A stretch of DNA of 64,000 nt from Planctomycetaceae bacterium. GTDB taxonomy: Bacteria > Planctomycetota > Phycisphaerae > UBA1845 > UTPLA1. Both the position numbers and the translations under genes were made by a program. A model generated the notes under the pieces. The model did no database searches, was not told the origin of the DNA, and was given only the letters and a program-made list of their open reading frames with translations. The stretch covers positions 1 through 64,000 of the forward strand of contig WYBU01000091.1 in the NCBI GenBank assembly GCA_011525745.1, in the 5' to 3' direction. This document shows, one piece after another, positions 39,501 to 46,129 of the stretch. Position 1 is the stretch's first letter. Each line of letters opens with the position of its first letter.

Positions 39501-39836
39501 GATCTCGGCCGACATCGCCGCCGCGTCGTCGCTGACTTCGCCCCGGTAGCGCACCGCGCCGATCAGCGCCGGCACCGGCGTTCCGGTCGTCGTCGGCAGC
39601 GCTCCGCGATGGGCCTGGTCCCACAAACGCTGGAACTCGTCATAAGGCAGGAACACGCCCCGCCCGTGGCGCTCCAGCGTCTCGCGCAGGTCCTTGTAGG
39701 GGATGTAGATCTCGTTGGGCCGCGTGCTCGGTTCCGTCGGCGGAATCGCGCCGGCCGGCGGGGCAAGCCCTGCCAGGATGATTGCCGGCAATGCCCATCG
39801 AACCGAAAGTAAAGCGGTTCTCAAGATCGGAAGCAT
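36528..39836 (-). CDS. Large envelope protein (1102 aa), paralogue of the units in the giant downstream protein
   Basis: ATG 39836 follows AAGGAGG with ideal spacing. A signal peptide (SVRWALPAIILAGLAPPAGA) leads to EIYIPYKDLRETLERHGRGV and FLPYDEFQRLWDQAHRG, the same double PY motif that starts both units of the downstream protein. The body to about residue 990 is beta-rich with many alternating hydrophobic/charged strands and phrases such as FEVRLPAGWRVLGLDAQQVQ and LRIELPAGAKLLSHAWVNGR. Three or four hydrophobic helices end it (about 1000-1080), followed by a short charged tail. No enzyme motif is visible. Overlap with the next gene implies coupled translation, so the two products probably work together in the inner membrane and periplasm. 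Confidence 0.85.
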   Translation of the reverse strand: MLPILRTALLSVRWALPAIILAGLAPPAGAIPPTEPSTRPNEIYIPYKDLRETLERHGRGVFLPYDEFQRLWDQAHRGALPTTTGTPVPALIGAVRYRGEVSDDAAAMSAEIEFDVLSEEWCTLDLRLGDVAIRSARYVGPDGKEAPGAPLIHVTPAGHQLVVRGKGHYLLKLEFLKKLALLEGRTQLDFLPVRAPVATLDVTLPLGGADVKIEPLLAASTQPVAEGAERTRVQAFIAPVDRLSVSWAAKRDLAAGLAGMMEVEQRHVITLTRTSVSDSLTLIYALRHVPRERFEVRLPAGWRVLGLDAQQVQSWSVSEDAEGAVLSVRLYEAAKERYQVRVDLSRAMTGDAWTFDVPVPATRESNREQGFVAIRQPDGLRVKLTDREGMVQVDPGELPEVIRPGVLAALRFPTGAARLTASVARIEPRLSLRSRQAARIDDQSVQLTAALDYEARDAGVFDVTVAIPAGWQVSDVGPAELVDDYSFGEVDGRRTMRVTLRRKVEGAFGLVIRAQRPREAGGGVEKLSLLEALDEIRGTYDGCVFVAAQEHLEVKLAESAGLTPRPVSVLQRGYGLPPIDLGDAPLVMAFEFRDRGRGDGAAVAAERPADEDAELSLALNLERKKTRITATASTLVDFGDALTRLETILSYDVRYSDIEEVAFKVPAVIPEDRLIVTGELIREKRVVPDAADPDWRHWRVTLTQPTRGRIDIRLRWDSPRTSTQPDSLRIDVPEIYPEGALEHHDGQIIVRKTENFQVEPVDVQGLEAIDLTEVKQADHRNGSNIAFKYNRPPFKLGLQAMRQEFQEIADLVVDRVLIEQVVSREGDVTSRAVYAVQSGPAPHLRIELPAGAKLLSHAWVNGRSVVPQTQAGSTQTVLIPLSGGAEAVRRSVVELMYAQSQRGAALSAPGFAKGTPVQETHWIVWTPTDMEAIWHDTSFASLTDRPLSGLRSSRTDVGWQAKWVTAGGTLNGVLATDGTPYVFRRLGGRQTLGLTLIGRNAWRGLVNVAWIVLALAGLKLGWSRRAMVGLAIVIVGALIGAIQPLFVAQVLRHGAWGLGVLGIAWIGGLVFFDVPRWWATRRETTPVPATPAVEAEGGADHA

Positions 39837-40277
39837 GAGGGCCTCCTTCCAGGCGCGTGAACTGTCGTATGAAGCTGGGCCGCTGCCGTGGCACAGCCGC
39901 CTTCGGCCGTGTCGAATTCATGTGGCGCGGCCGCCCTCGGCTGTGATCGCTTGGTTGCGATCGCGTGGCACGGGCTTGCAGCCCGTGCGTAACTCAGCCG
40001 CCCCGGTCGCGCATGGCGGCGTCCATGCGTCGCTTGATCGATCTGGTACGACCGTGCAGCCGGGGGCGCTTCTCGCAAGCAACCACGGTTGCAGCGCATC
40101 ACGGGCAGGCGGGCCGGCGCATCGGCCGACCGGAGTCCCGTCCGGTCAGCCCATTGGACGCCGGCGCCTGCCGATCGGTTCACGCAATTTCGCTCGAGCG
40201 GTCAGGCCATGCAGGGAGCAGCCGCCCCGTGGCCGTCCGCCGAAGCGTCCCAATTGCGAGCAGCAATGCGCCAGGGG
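39837..40277. repeat. Intergenic gap filled by dispersed palindromic elements
   Basis: From 39888: GTGGCACAGCCGCCTTCGGC, GTGGCGCGGCCGCCCTCGGC (39931) and GTGGCACGGGCTTGCAGCCC (39966). All pair within themselves. Further to 40277 I see no gene. The promoter of the two large envelope genes should lie near 39840-39880 on the minus strand but no clear boxes are visible. Confidence 0.7.
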
Positions 40278-41351
40278 TCACTCTTCGCTCAGCGGCTCTT
40301 CCGACACGTGATATCCGGCGGGCAGCGTGAATTCGAACTCGGCCGCGGCCAGGCCCACGTTGACCTCGATCTTGTTGAAGTAAACGCGGATTTCCGCGTC
40401 GTCCTGTTTCTTGACCGCGTCGATGCGGACCGGCAGCTCAAGCTTGCGGTCGACGTACAGGTCCACCTGTTTGTACCGCCGTTCCAGGTCGCCGGATGCA
40501 CGCGGGATGCACACGAGATGATCGCAATTGGGCGGATCGTGCGGTTTGGGCGGCGCCAGCCGGATGGAAAAATTCCGCAGCATGTCCCGCCGCGACTGCC
40601 CGAACGGCAGCGGGAACGGTCCGTGGCCGATCTTGAAGACGTCGACCTTCTCGCCCGGCCTGACGACCTGGCGGCGGATGGCCCGTTTCGTTTTTTCCTG
40701 AAGCTCGATCAGCCATTCGCCGTCGAACCAGAACGCCTGCAAGTCGTCGCGCACGATTCCGTCGGCGGTGAACTTCTCAAATCTGATAACAAATCGCGGA
40801 TTCGGCTCCAGCCGCCGGAACAGCAGCTTGCCGTCCTGCGTGCGCTTCTCGCCCTCGACCGGAAAGTTCTCGATTGCCTCGCGCCGCACCTCGGTGCGCA
40901 GATCGCGAACGGCCTTGCCCTTCGTTTCCAGCCGGTCGAGGATCGAATCGATCCGCTCGTCGCCCGACGACGAAGGCGCGGCGTCGTCCGGCGCCGACGC
41001 CGGCTGCGAGTCCGTGCCAGCCGGCTGCGAGTCCGCGCCGGCCGGCTGCGACGCGGTGACTCCCGGCCGCGCGCCGGGCTGATCGTCGGTTTGAAAAGAC
41101 TGAACCCAACCGCGACCGTGAGGGAGCGGCCAGCGCTGCTCCGAAGCGAGTCGGCGTGCGATTCGCGTCGATGATGTACCGACGGAACAGGGCTGAACGT
41201 GCGTCGAGTTTGCGGCGATCTCCCCGACATTCGCCCCGATCGCGTCAACGCCTTGCCGCGTGACATGCGCGTTACACCCGTTCGTATCCGTCGTCAGTTC
41301 CATCGGCAGCGCGATCCGGCACAAAAGCAAGAGCATGTGGCATGAAATCAT
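40278..41351 (-). CDS. LolA-like outer-membrane lipoprotein-sorting family protein; N-terminus uncertain
   Basis: 357 residues from ATG 41351, where MISCHMLLLLCRIALPM could be a short signal peptide; the frame is open to 41378. The recognisable LolA/LolB-like part starts only near residue 125 (GDERIDSILDRLETKGKAVR) and runs as an incomplete beta barrel (DLQAFWFDGEWLIELQEKTK, LDRRYKQ-like VDLYVDRKLELPVRIDAV) to the end. Residues about 25-110 look unlike this family: they encode PLPHGRGWVQ from a dispersed DNA element also found at 41650, and a Ser-Gln-Pro-Ala-Gly repeat (ADSQPAGTDSQPA). Either the element was absorbed into the gene or the true start lies further in. Lies upstream of the two large envelope genes, same strand. 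Confidence 0.65.
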   Translation of the reverse strand: MISCHMLLLLCRIALPMELTTDTNGCNAHVTRQGVDAIGANVGEIAANSTHVQPCSVGTSSTRIARRLASEQRWPLPHGRGWVQSFQTDDQPGARPGVTASQPAGADSQPAGTDSQPASAPDDAAPSSSGDERIDSILDRLETKGKAVRDLRTEVRREAIENFPVEGEKRTQDGKLLFRRLEPNPRFVIRFEKFTADGIVRDDLQAFWFDGEWLIELQEKTKRAIRRQVVRPGEKVDVFKIGHGPFPLPFGQSRRDMLRNFSIRLAPPKPHDPPNCDHLVCIPRASGDLERRYKQVDLYVDRKLELPVRIDAVKKQDDAEIRVYFNKIEVNVGLAAAEFEFTLPAGYHVSEEPLSEE

Positions 41352-41701
41352 GGATGTAAAAACTCCCGATATAAGCACGGCAGGGGCTGTCGCACCATCG
41401 ATCCGGCGTCAGTGTATCTCGATTCGGCGCGCCCGTTAAGAAGCAGGTGCATGCCGGCGTGTTCATTGATCCACACGACCGTTCCAGCGATGCTGATCCG
41501 GCCGCGCTCGTTGCCGTCTGGCACATTCATGACCTGTAACGTCGCAGTGTTTTCATTGCGCCGCGCGTTCGCCGCTGGTGTATTGCCTCGAAGTCGCGGA
41601 GTTTGCAGCATTTCGCCGGGCAAAGTCCGGACCCGGTGCGTTTCTCGACGCTTCCTCACGGTCGCGGTTCGGTTCATTCCGCGAGCCTTCGTGGCACAAC
41701 G
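41352..41701. other. Intergenic region, one dispersed element
   Basis: 350 bp between two minus-strand genes. The only structure noted is GCTTCCTCACGGTCGCGGTT at about 41650-41669, near-identical to sequence inside the LolA-like gene (41103-41128, opposite strand). No gene is supported. Confidence 0.5.
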
Positions 41702-42370
41702 CTAACGCCGCAACTCGCTCAACGCCTTCACCGCGCGATCCTCGAATTTCCGCGGCTGAATCCGCACGACGCGCCAGCCCTCGGCCGTCCGCCGCCAGTG
41801 CAGCGTCCACTCGCCGCGCGGATACGCCACCGGCGCGCCCTGGTACGACACCAGCGCCGTCGCCGCCAATTCCATCTCCGCCCGTTCGCCGGTGATCTTG
41901 ACGTCGCAGCGATGAATTCGCGAGTTGCTGATGTCGACGTCGGCGAGCTGCGCGCGGAGCCAGCGCGTCAACTCGTCGCGGTCGAACTCGCTGTCCTGGT
42001 AATCCGTCGCCAATAGCCCGGCCAGCACGTCGATCTGCTTGCGCTCGACCGCCTTCACCAGCGAGTCGAATACGCCGCGCAGCTCTTCCCGTTCCGTGAC
42101 GACAGCCTTCTGAAGAAAGAACAGCCCCGCCACCGCCAGCATCCAGATCAACCACAGCCGCCCGCGCCGCTGCCGCTCCATCCGCCGGCCGACAATCAGC
42201 AGGACGACGAACCCGAACACCGCGAGTGCGGCGCACAGCCACAGCGCCTCGAAAAGCAGATAGCCGATCAACGCAACGCCTCCCGCAACAGATCGTCCGT
42301 CCCGCAACGCCACCGCGGCCGCGCCATGGTACGCCGCCGCGGTCGGGGTGAGCATAGGGCTGCGGTTCAT
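41702..42370 (-). CDS. Membrane-anchored NTF2/SnoaL-like protein
   Basis: 222 residues from ATG 42370. Two hydrophobic helices (about 32-58 and 71-86: VALIGYLLFEALWLCAALAV, LWLIWMLAVAGLFFLQKAVV) precede an alpha+beta domain of about 120 residues (LRGVFDSLVKAVERKQIDVL, GEWTLHWRRTAEGWRVVRIQ) that resembles the NTF2-like/SnoaL fold with its closing antiparallel sheet. No catalytic residues are obvious. An ATG 13 codons upstream lies inside an AGCCATC/AGCCGTA repeat, so the start at 42370, or 42355, is preferred. It is probably the first gene of the minus-strand envelope locus. Confidence 0.7.
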   Translation of the reverse strand: MNRSPMLTPTAAAYHGAAAVALRDGRSVAGGVALIGYLLFEALWLCAALAVFGFVVLLIVGRRMERQRRGRLWLIWMLAVAGLFFLQKAVVTEREELRGVFDSLVKAVERKQIDVLAGLLATDYQDSEFDRDELTRWLRAQLADVDISNSRIHRCDVKITGERAEMELAATALVSYQGAPVAYPRGEWTLHWRRTAEGWRVVRIQPRKFEDRAVKALSELRR

Positions 42371-42379
42371 GAGCCGGCA

Positions 42380-42600
42380 GTTAGCCGTAAGCCGTAGGCC
42401 GTAAGCCATCAGCCATCAGCCATCAGCCATCAGCCATCAGCCATCAGCCATCAGCCATAGGCCGGGACCGTTGTCGGCCGATAGTCGCGCGTCGAGAATC
42501 TCAAAACTGAGACCTGAAAACTGCTGACGCCGTTAGCCGATCGCCCCGTCGCGTTGTCGCTTCCCTGTTCCCTTCTCCTTCACATGTCAATGCACCGCCG
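42380..42600. repeat. AGCCATC heptamer array and text-like words
   Basis: AGCCGTAAGCCGTAGGCCGT (42383-42402) runs into seven exact copies of AGCCATC (42404-42452) plus one AGCCATA (42453-42459). TCAAAACTGAGACCTGAAAA and TCGCTTCCCTGTTCCCTTCT follow. The module order matches the blocks at 1368 and 13107. The count of such heptamers is likely to vary between strains. Confidence 0.9.
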
Positions 42601-42661
42601 CGCGGCACGAGTGCGCGCTGTATTCGAAGGCGGCGGATTCATACAATAGTATGAGTGTCAC

Positions 42662-45487
42662 ATGAAGGATGGGATGCCCCAGGTCGAATCGCCGTCACCG
42701 CCGAGCACGGTCGAGTTCACGCTCAACGGCCGGCCGGTTGCGGTCCGCCCCGATCCGCGGCGGTCGCTGCTGAGCGTGTTGCGCGATGATTTAGACATCA
42801 TCTCTCCAAAAAACGGCTGCGAGCCGATGGGCCAGTGCGGCTGCTGCACCGTGCTGATTAACGGCCGGCCGCGCCTGTCCTGCACCATCCCGGCTTCCGC
42901 CGCCGCGGGCAAGTCGGTGACGACGCTCGAGGGACTGCCCGACGAAACGCGGAAACAGATCGCCGACTGCTTCGTTCACGCCGGCGGCGTGCAATGCGGA
43001 TTCTGCATTCCGGGCATCGCCATCCGCGCCCACGCGTTGTGCGGCGACGGCGCGCCGCCGTCGCGCGATCAGATCAACCACGAGCTGCGGGCGCACCTTT
43101 GCCGCTGCACTGGCTACACCAAGATCGTCGACGCCATCGACCTGCTCGCGCGCGTGCGCGGAGGCGAGCCGATGCCCGCCGACGGCTGCCGCGGTCGGGT
43201 CGGCGAGCGTCTGCACCGGTACAGCGGGCACGATGCGACGCTGGGCGCGCGTCGCTTCATCGACGACATGAAGCTGCCCGGCATGGTCTTCGCCGCGCCG
43301 CGCCTCAGCGATCATCCCCGCGCGCTGGTGCGGCGGATCGACGCCGCGCCGGCCCTGGCGATGCCGGGCGTGTTGCGCGTCGTGACCGCCGCCGACGTGC
43401 CCGGCAACCGTCACGTCGGGCTGATCACGCCCGACTGGCCGGTGTTCGTGGCCGAGGGCGAAGAGACGCGCTACGTCGGCGACGTGCTGGCATTCGTGGT
43501 GGCGACCGACCTGCTGGCGGCGCGCGACGCGGCGGAGCGGATCGAAGTCGACTACGAGGTGCGCACGCCGGTTACGACGCCCGACGACGCGATGCGCCCG
43601 GACGCGCCGAAAATTCATCCCGGCGGCAATCTGCTCTCGCGCTCGACGCTGGCGCGCGGTGACGTAAGCGGCGCGTTGGCGCGCTCGGCCCACGTGATCG
43701 AGGACGTGTGGCAGACGCAGTGCATCGAGCATTTGTATTTGGAGCCGGAAGCGTGCATTGCGGCGCCGCCGGCGCCGCAAGAGGGAACAGAACACAGGGC
43801 ACAGGAAACAAAAGAACGGCACGAAGGCGTCCCCGCGAAGGCGGGGAATGCACGCAGGCGCGAGGCGGGACAAGCGGCGCGGGGCGCCGAGACACATGAC
43901 GTAATAAGTCCGATGGCGCGGTTGCGCGTGTATTCCCAGGGGCAGGGGGTTTTCGACGATCGGCGTCAGGTTGCCTCGGTGCTGGGATGGCCGGTCGAAC
44001 GGGTGCAGGTCGATCTGGTCTCCAACGGCGGGGCCTTCGGCGGCAAGGAGGACCTGTCGGTGCAGGCGCAGACGGCGTTGTGCGCCGTGCTCGTCGGCCG
44101 GCCGGTCAAGTGCGTGCTGACGCGCGAGCAGAGCATGAGGCTGCATCCCAAGCGCCACCCGGTGCGGATCGCGCTGAAGGTGGGTTGCGACAAAGAAGGT
44201 CGGTTGACGGCGGTGCGCGCCCGCATCGTCGGCGACAAGGGCGCGTACGCGTCGGTCGGCGCCAAGGTGCTGGAGCGCGCGGCGGGCCACGCCATCGGGC
44301 CGTATCGTTGCGACCACGTCGATATCGAATCGCTGGCGGTCTATACGAATAACCCGCCCAACGGCGCGATGCGCGGCTTCGGCGCCAATCAGGCGGCCTA
44401 CGCCATCGAAGGCGCGATGGATCGGCTGGCCGAGCGCGTCGGCATCGACGGATGGGAAATCCGCTGGCGCAACATCCTGCGGCAGGGCGACCGGTTCTGC
44501 ACCGGCCAGCGGCTGACCAAGCCGTTCGGACTGGAACAGACGCTGCTGGCGGTGCGCGACGCGTATCGTGGGGCGAAGTACGCCGGCATCGCATGCGGCA
44601 TCAAGAACGTCGGCATCGGCAACGGCCTGCCCGAGATCGGGCGGGCCAGCCTGACGATCGAGCCGGATGGCACGATCACGCTGCGCACCGGTCACACCGA
44701 GATGGGGCAGGGGCTGTTCACGGTTGCGATTCAGGCAGCGATCGAGGAGACGGGTTTGCCGGCGGAGTTGTTCCGCGCCGCGTGCGATACGAGCGATCCG
44801 CTGGACAGCGGGCAGACGACCGGCAGCCGCGGGACGGTGCTGACGTGCCACGCGGTGATTGATGCGTGTCGGAAGTTGAAGGTCGACCTCGAAGCAGAAG
44901 CGACGAAGCGACGGAGCGACGAAGCGACGAAGGGGTGGAGGCGGGTGTTGCGGGGGTTGGCGGGGCGCAAGTACGTCGGCGAGTGGGAGTGCTACAAGAC
45001 CGACAAGTTCGGCGCCGATGTGCCCGAGCCGAAGACGCACTTGACCTACGGTTTCGCCACGCAGGTGTGCATTCTCGATGAAAATGGTCGCATCCGGAAG
45101 TTCATCGCCGCGCACGACGTCGGCCGCGTCATGAACCCAACGCTGCTCGAAGGCCAGCTCGAAGGTTCGATCCACATGGGACTCGGCTACGCGCTGACCG
45201 AAGAAATGGTCTACCACCAGGGCCGGCTGGTGACGGATGACGTAAAGTCCTGCGGCGTGCTGCGGGCGCACCACATGCCCGAAATCGAGTTGATTCTGAT
45301 CGAGGTTCCCGACCCGGAATGTCCGTATGGCGCCCGCGGCGTGGCCGAAATCGGCCTGGTCCCCACGGCGCCGGCCGTGGCCGGGGCGCTGGCCAAGTTC
45401 GAGGGCCGCCACCGCAATCGGCTGCCGATGAGGGACTCGGCCGCGGCGCGGGCGATGGGGGCTAAGGATATGACCAAGGTGCGTTGA
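42662..45487 (+). CDS. Fused [2Fe-2S]-molybdopterin xanthine dehydrogenase-type hydroxylase with repeat-derived insertions
   Basis: 941 residues. Residues 15-175 hold two [2Fe-2S] domains (CEPMGQCGCCTVL; CGFCIPGI and CRCTG). The rest is the molybdenum subunit: GGAFGGKEDLSVQAQ, GAMRGFGANQAAYAIEGAMD, TEMGQGLFTVAIQ, and the active-site PYGARGVAEIGLVPTAPA. The fused Fe-S/Mo architecture is that of the XDH-like group that includes selenium-dependent hydroxylases; no FAD subunit is attached. Two stretches do not belong: residues about 372-417 and about 746-762 are encoded by DNA matching the intergenic text-like element. ATG 42662 is the longest start; ATG 42674 has AAGGATGGG in front and is equally likely. 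XdhC lies downstream. Confidence 0.88.
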   Translation: MKDGMPQVESPSPPSTVEFTLNGRPVAVRPDPRRSLLSVLRDDLDIISPKNGCEPMGQCGCCTVLINGRPRLSCTIPASAAAGKSVTTLEGLPDETRKQIADCFVHAGGVQCGFCIPGIAIRAHALCGDGAPPSRDQINHELRAHLCRCTGYTKIVDAIDLLARVRGGEPMPADGCRGRVGERLHRYSGHDATLGARRFIDDMKLPGMVFAAPRLSDHPRALVRRIDAAPALAMPGVLRVVTAADVPGNRHVGLITPDWPVFVAEGEETRYVGDVLAFVVATDLLAARDAAERIEVDYEVRTPVTTPDDAMRPDAPKIHPGGNLLSRSTLARGDVSGALARSAHVIEDVWQTQCIEHLYLEPEACIAAPPAPQEGTEHRAQETKERHEGVPAKAGNARRREAGQAARGAETHDVISPMARLRVYSQGQGVFDDRRQVASVLGWPVERVQVDLVSNGGAFGGKEDLSVQAQTALCAVLVGRPVKCVLTREQSMRLHPKRHPVRIALKVGCDKEGRLTAVRARIVGDKGAYASVGAKVLERAAGHAIGPYRCDHVDIESLAVYTNNPPNGAMRGFGANQAAYAIEGAMDRLAERVGIDGWEIRWRNILRQGDRFCTGQRLTKPFGLEQTLLAVRDAYRGAKYAGIACGIKNVGIGNGLPEIGRASLTIEPDGTITLRTGHTEMGQGLFTVAIQAAIEETGLPAELFRAACDTSDPLDSGQTTGSRGTVLTCHAVIDACRKLKVDLEAEATKRRSDEATKGWRRVLRGLAGRKYVGEWECYKTDKFGADVPEPKTHLTYGFATQVCILDENGRIRKFIAAHDVGRVMNPTLLEGQLEGSIHMGLGYALTEEMVYHQGRLVTDDVKSCGVLRAHHMPEIELILIEVPDPECPYGARGVAEIGLVPTAPAVAGALAKFEGRHRNRLPMRDSAAARAMGAKDMTKVR
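43786..43912 (+). repeat. Dispersed text-like element lying in frame inside the hydroxylase gene
   Basis: GAGGGAACAGAACACAGGGC, ACAGGAAACAAAAGAACGGC and CCCCGCGAAGGCGGGGAATG follow one another, matching words at 61040-61065, 17890-17920 (reverse) and 28341-28361. The 127 bp keep the frame and encode about 42 polar residues between CIAAPPAP and MARLRVYSQGQGV, where relatives join directly. Confidence 0.75.
44899..44937 (+). repeat. Short tandem CGACGAAGCGACG motif inside the hydroxylase gene
   Basis: GCGACGAAGCGACGGAGCGA and CGAAGCGACGAAGGGG form three imperfect copies of a 12-bp unit. The reverse complement CTTCGTCGCTTCGTCGC is found at 310-330 and 17873-17890 in intergenic DNA. It encodes ATKRRSDEATKG, a charged loop. 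Confidence 0.7.
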
Positions 45488-45511
45488 GCGAGGAGTCCCA
45501 GGAATCTGACT

Positions 45512-45754
45512 TTGGATCGTAAGACGCGCAAACGGATCGAAGGCAAGATGCGAGCCGGCGAATACGCGCGGCCGAAAGATGTCGTTTGCGCCGCGGTGAT
45601 CAGCCTGCTCGCGCGGGAAACGGCGGCCGCCTTCGGGGCGCGCGACACGGAGCGGTTGCTCGCGGAAGGTGAGGAAAGCCTTCGCAAGTACGGCACGCTC
45701 GATGCAATGGAGGCGCTGCGGGGGCGACGTCAGCGGCCCGCCCAGATTGGTTAA
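45512..45754 (+). CDS. ParD-like (ribbon-helix-helix) antitoxin homologue, orphan
   Basis: 80 residues from TTG 45512, with CAGGAATC about nine bases upstream. GEYARPKDVVCAAVISLLAR matches the helix-turn region of ParD/CopG-like antitoxins (typically GRYxSxSEVVREALRLLEE), and the C-terminal part (LLAEGEESLRKYGTLDAMEA) is a helix of the toxin-binding type. No ParE/RelE toxin lies on either side: the hydroxylase stops 25 bp before it and only intergenic DNA follows. It could be a remnant of a toxin-antitoxin pair or a solitary regulator. Similarity is by pattern only. Confidence 0.55.
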   Translation: MDRKTRKRIEGKMRAGEYARPKDVVCAAVISLLARETAAAFGARDTERLLAEGEESLRKYGTLDAMEALRGRRQRPAQIG

Positions 45755-46129
45755 CATCACAGCGCTCGATTAACGTCAGCGCCGCATCAGGACCCGCCGC
45801 GCAAGCGGGGGGACCGGCCCGAAGGACCGGCTTTCGTAGATTCATTGCTGTTGTGTTAGGGGGAACCGTGATCGGGTAGGAGGACCGCCCACGGCGTTGG
45901 CACGACATCGGCCTGACAAGAGCGAGTTTATGCTGCGAAGTAAATTTAGTTCATCGACTAAATTTAGCCTCGGGCCTAATTGACACTAAATTCGGCCCGT
46001 GCCGCCGTTGGCATATCTCGCAATGAAGCTGCAACGAGCGCACGCCGTGCATGAATAGCGCGCGTGCCGTGCGAATGTTTGGTGCGAAACCGCCTATAAC
46101 TGTAGATAACGATCGGACGCTTGGCGCCG
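45755..46129. other. Intergenic region with AT-rich TAAATTTAG repeats ahead of xdhC
   Basis: CCCGCCGCGCAAGCGGGGGG and duplicate GGACCGGC words (45811, 45824) occupy the left part. At 45941-45995 lie GTAAATTTAG, CTAAATTTAG and ACTAAATTCGG within 55 bp, markedly AT-richer than their surroundings and each nearly palindromic. Such spacing could be an operator or promoter region for xdhC 135 bp downstream; this is inference. Confidence 0.4.

Noticed and set aside
42791..45760. Minus-strand open frame of 989 codons opposite the fused hydroxylase
   Set aside because: Shadow of the real gene; no SD, no recognisable domain, and it runs through both ends of the annotated genes.
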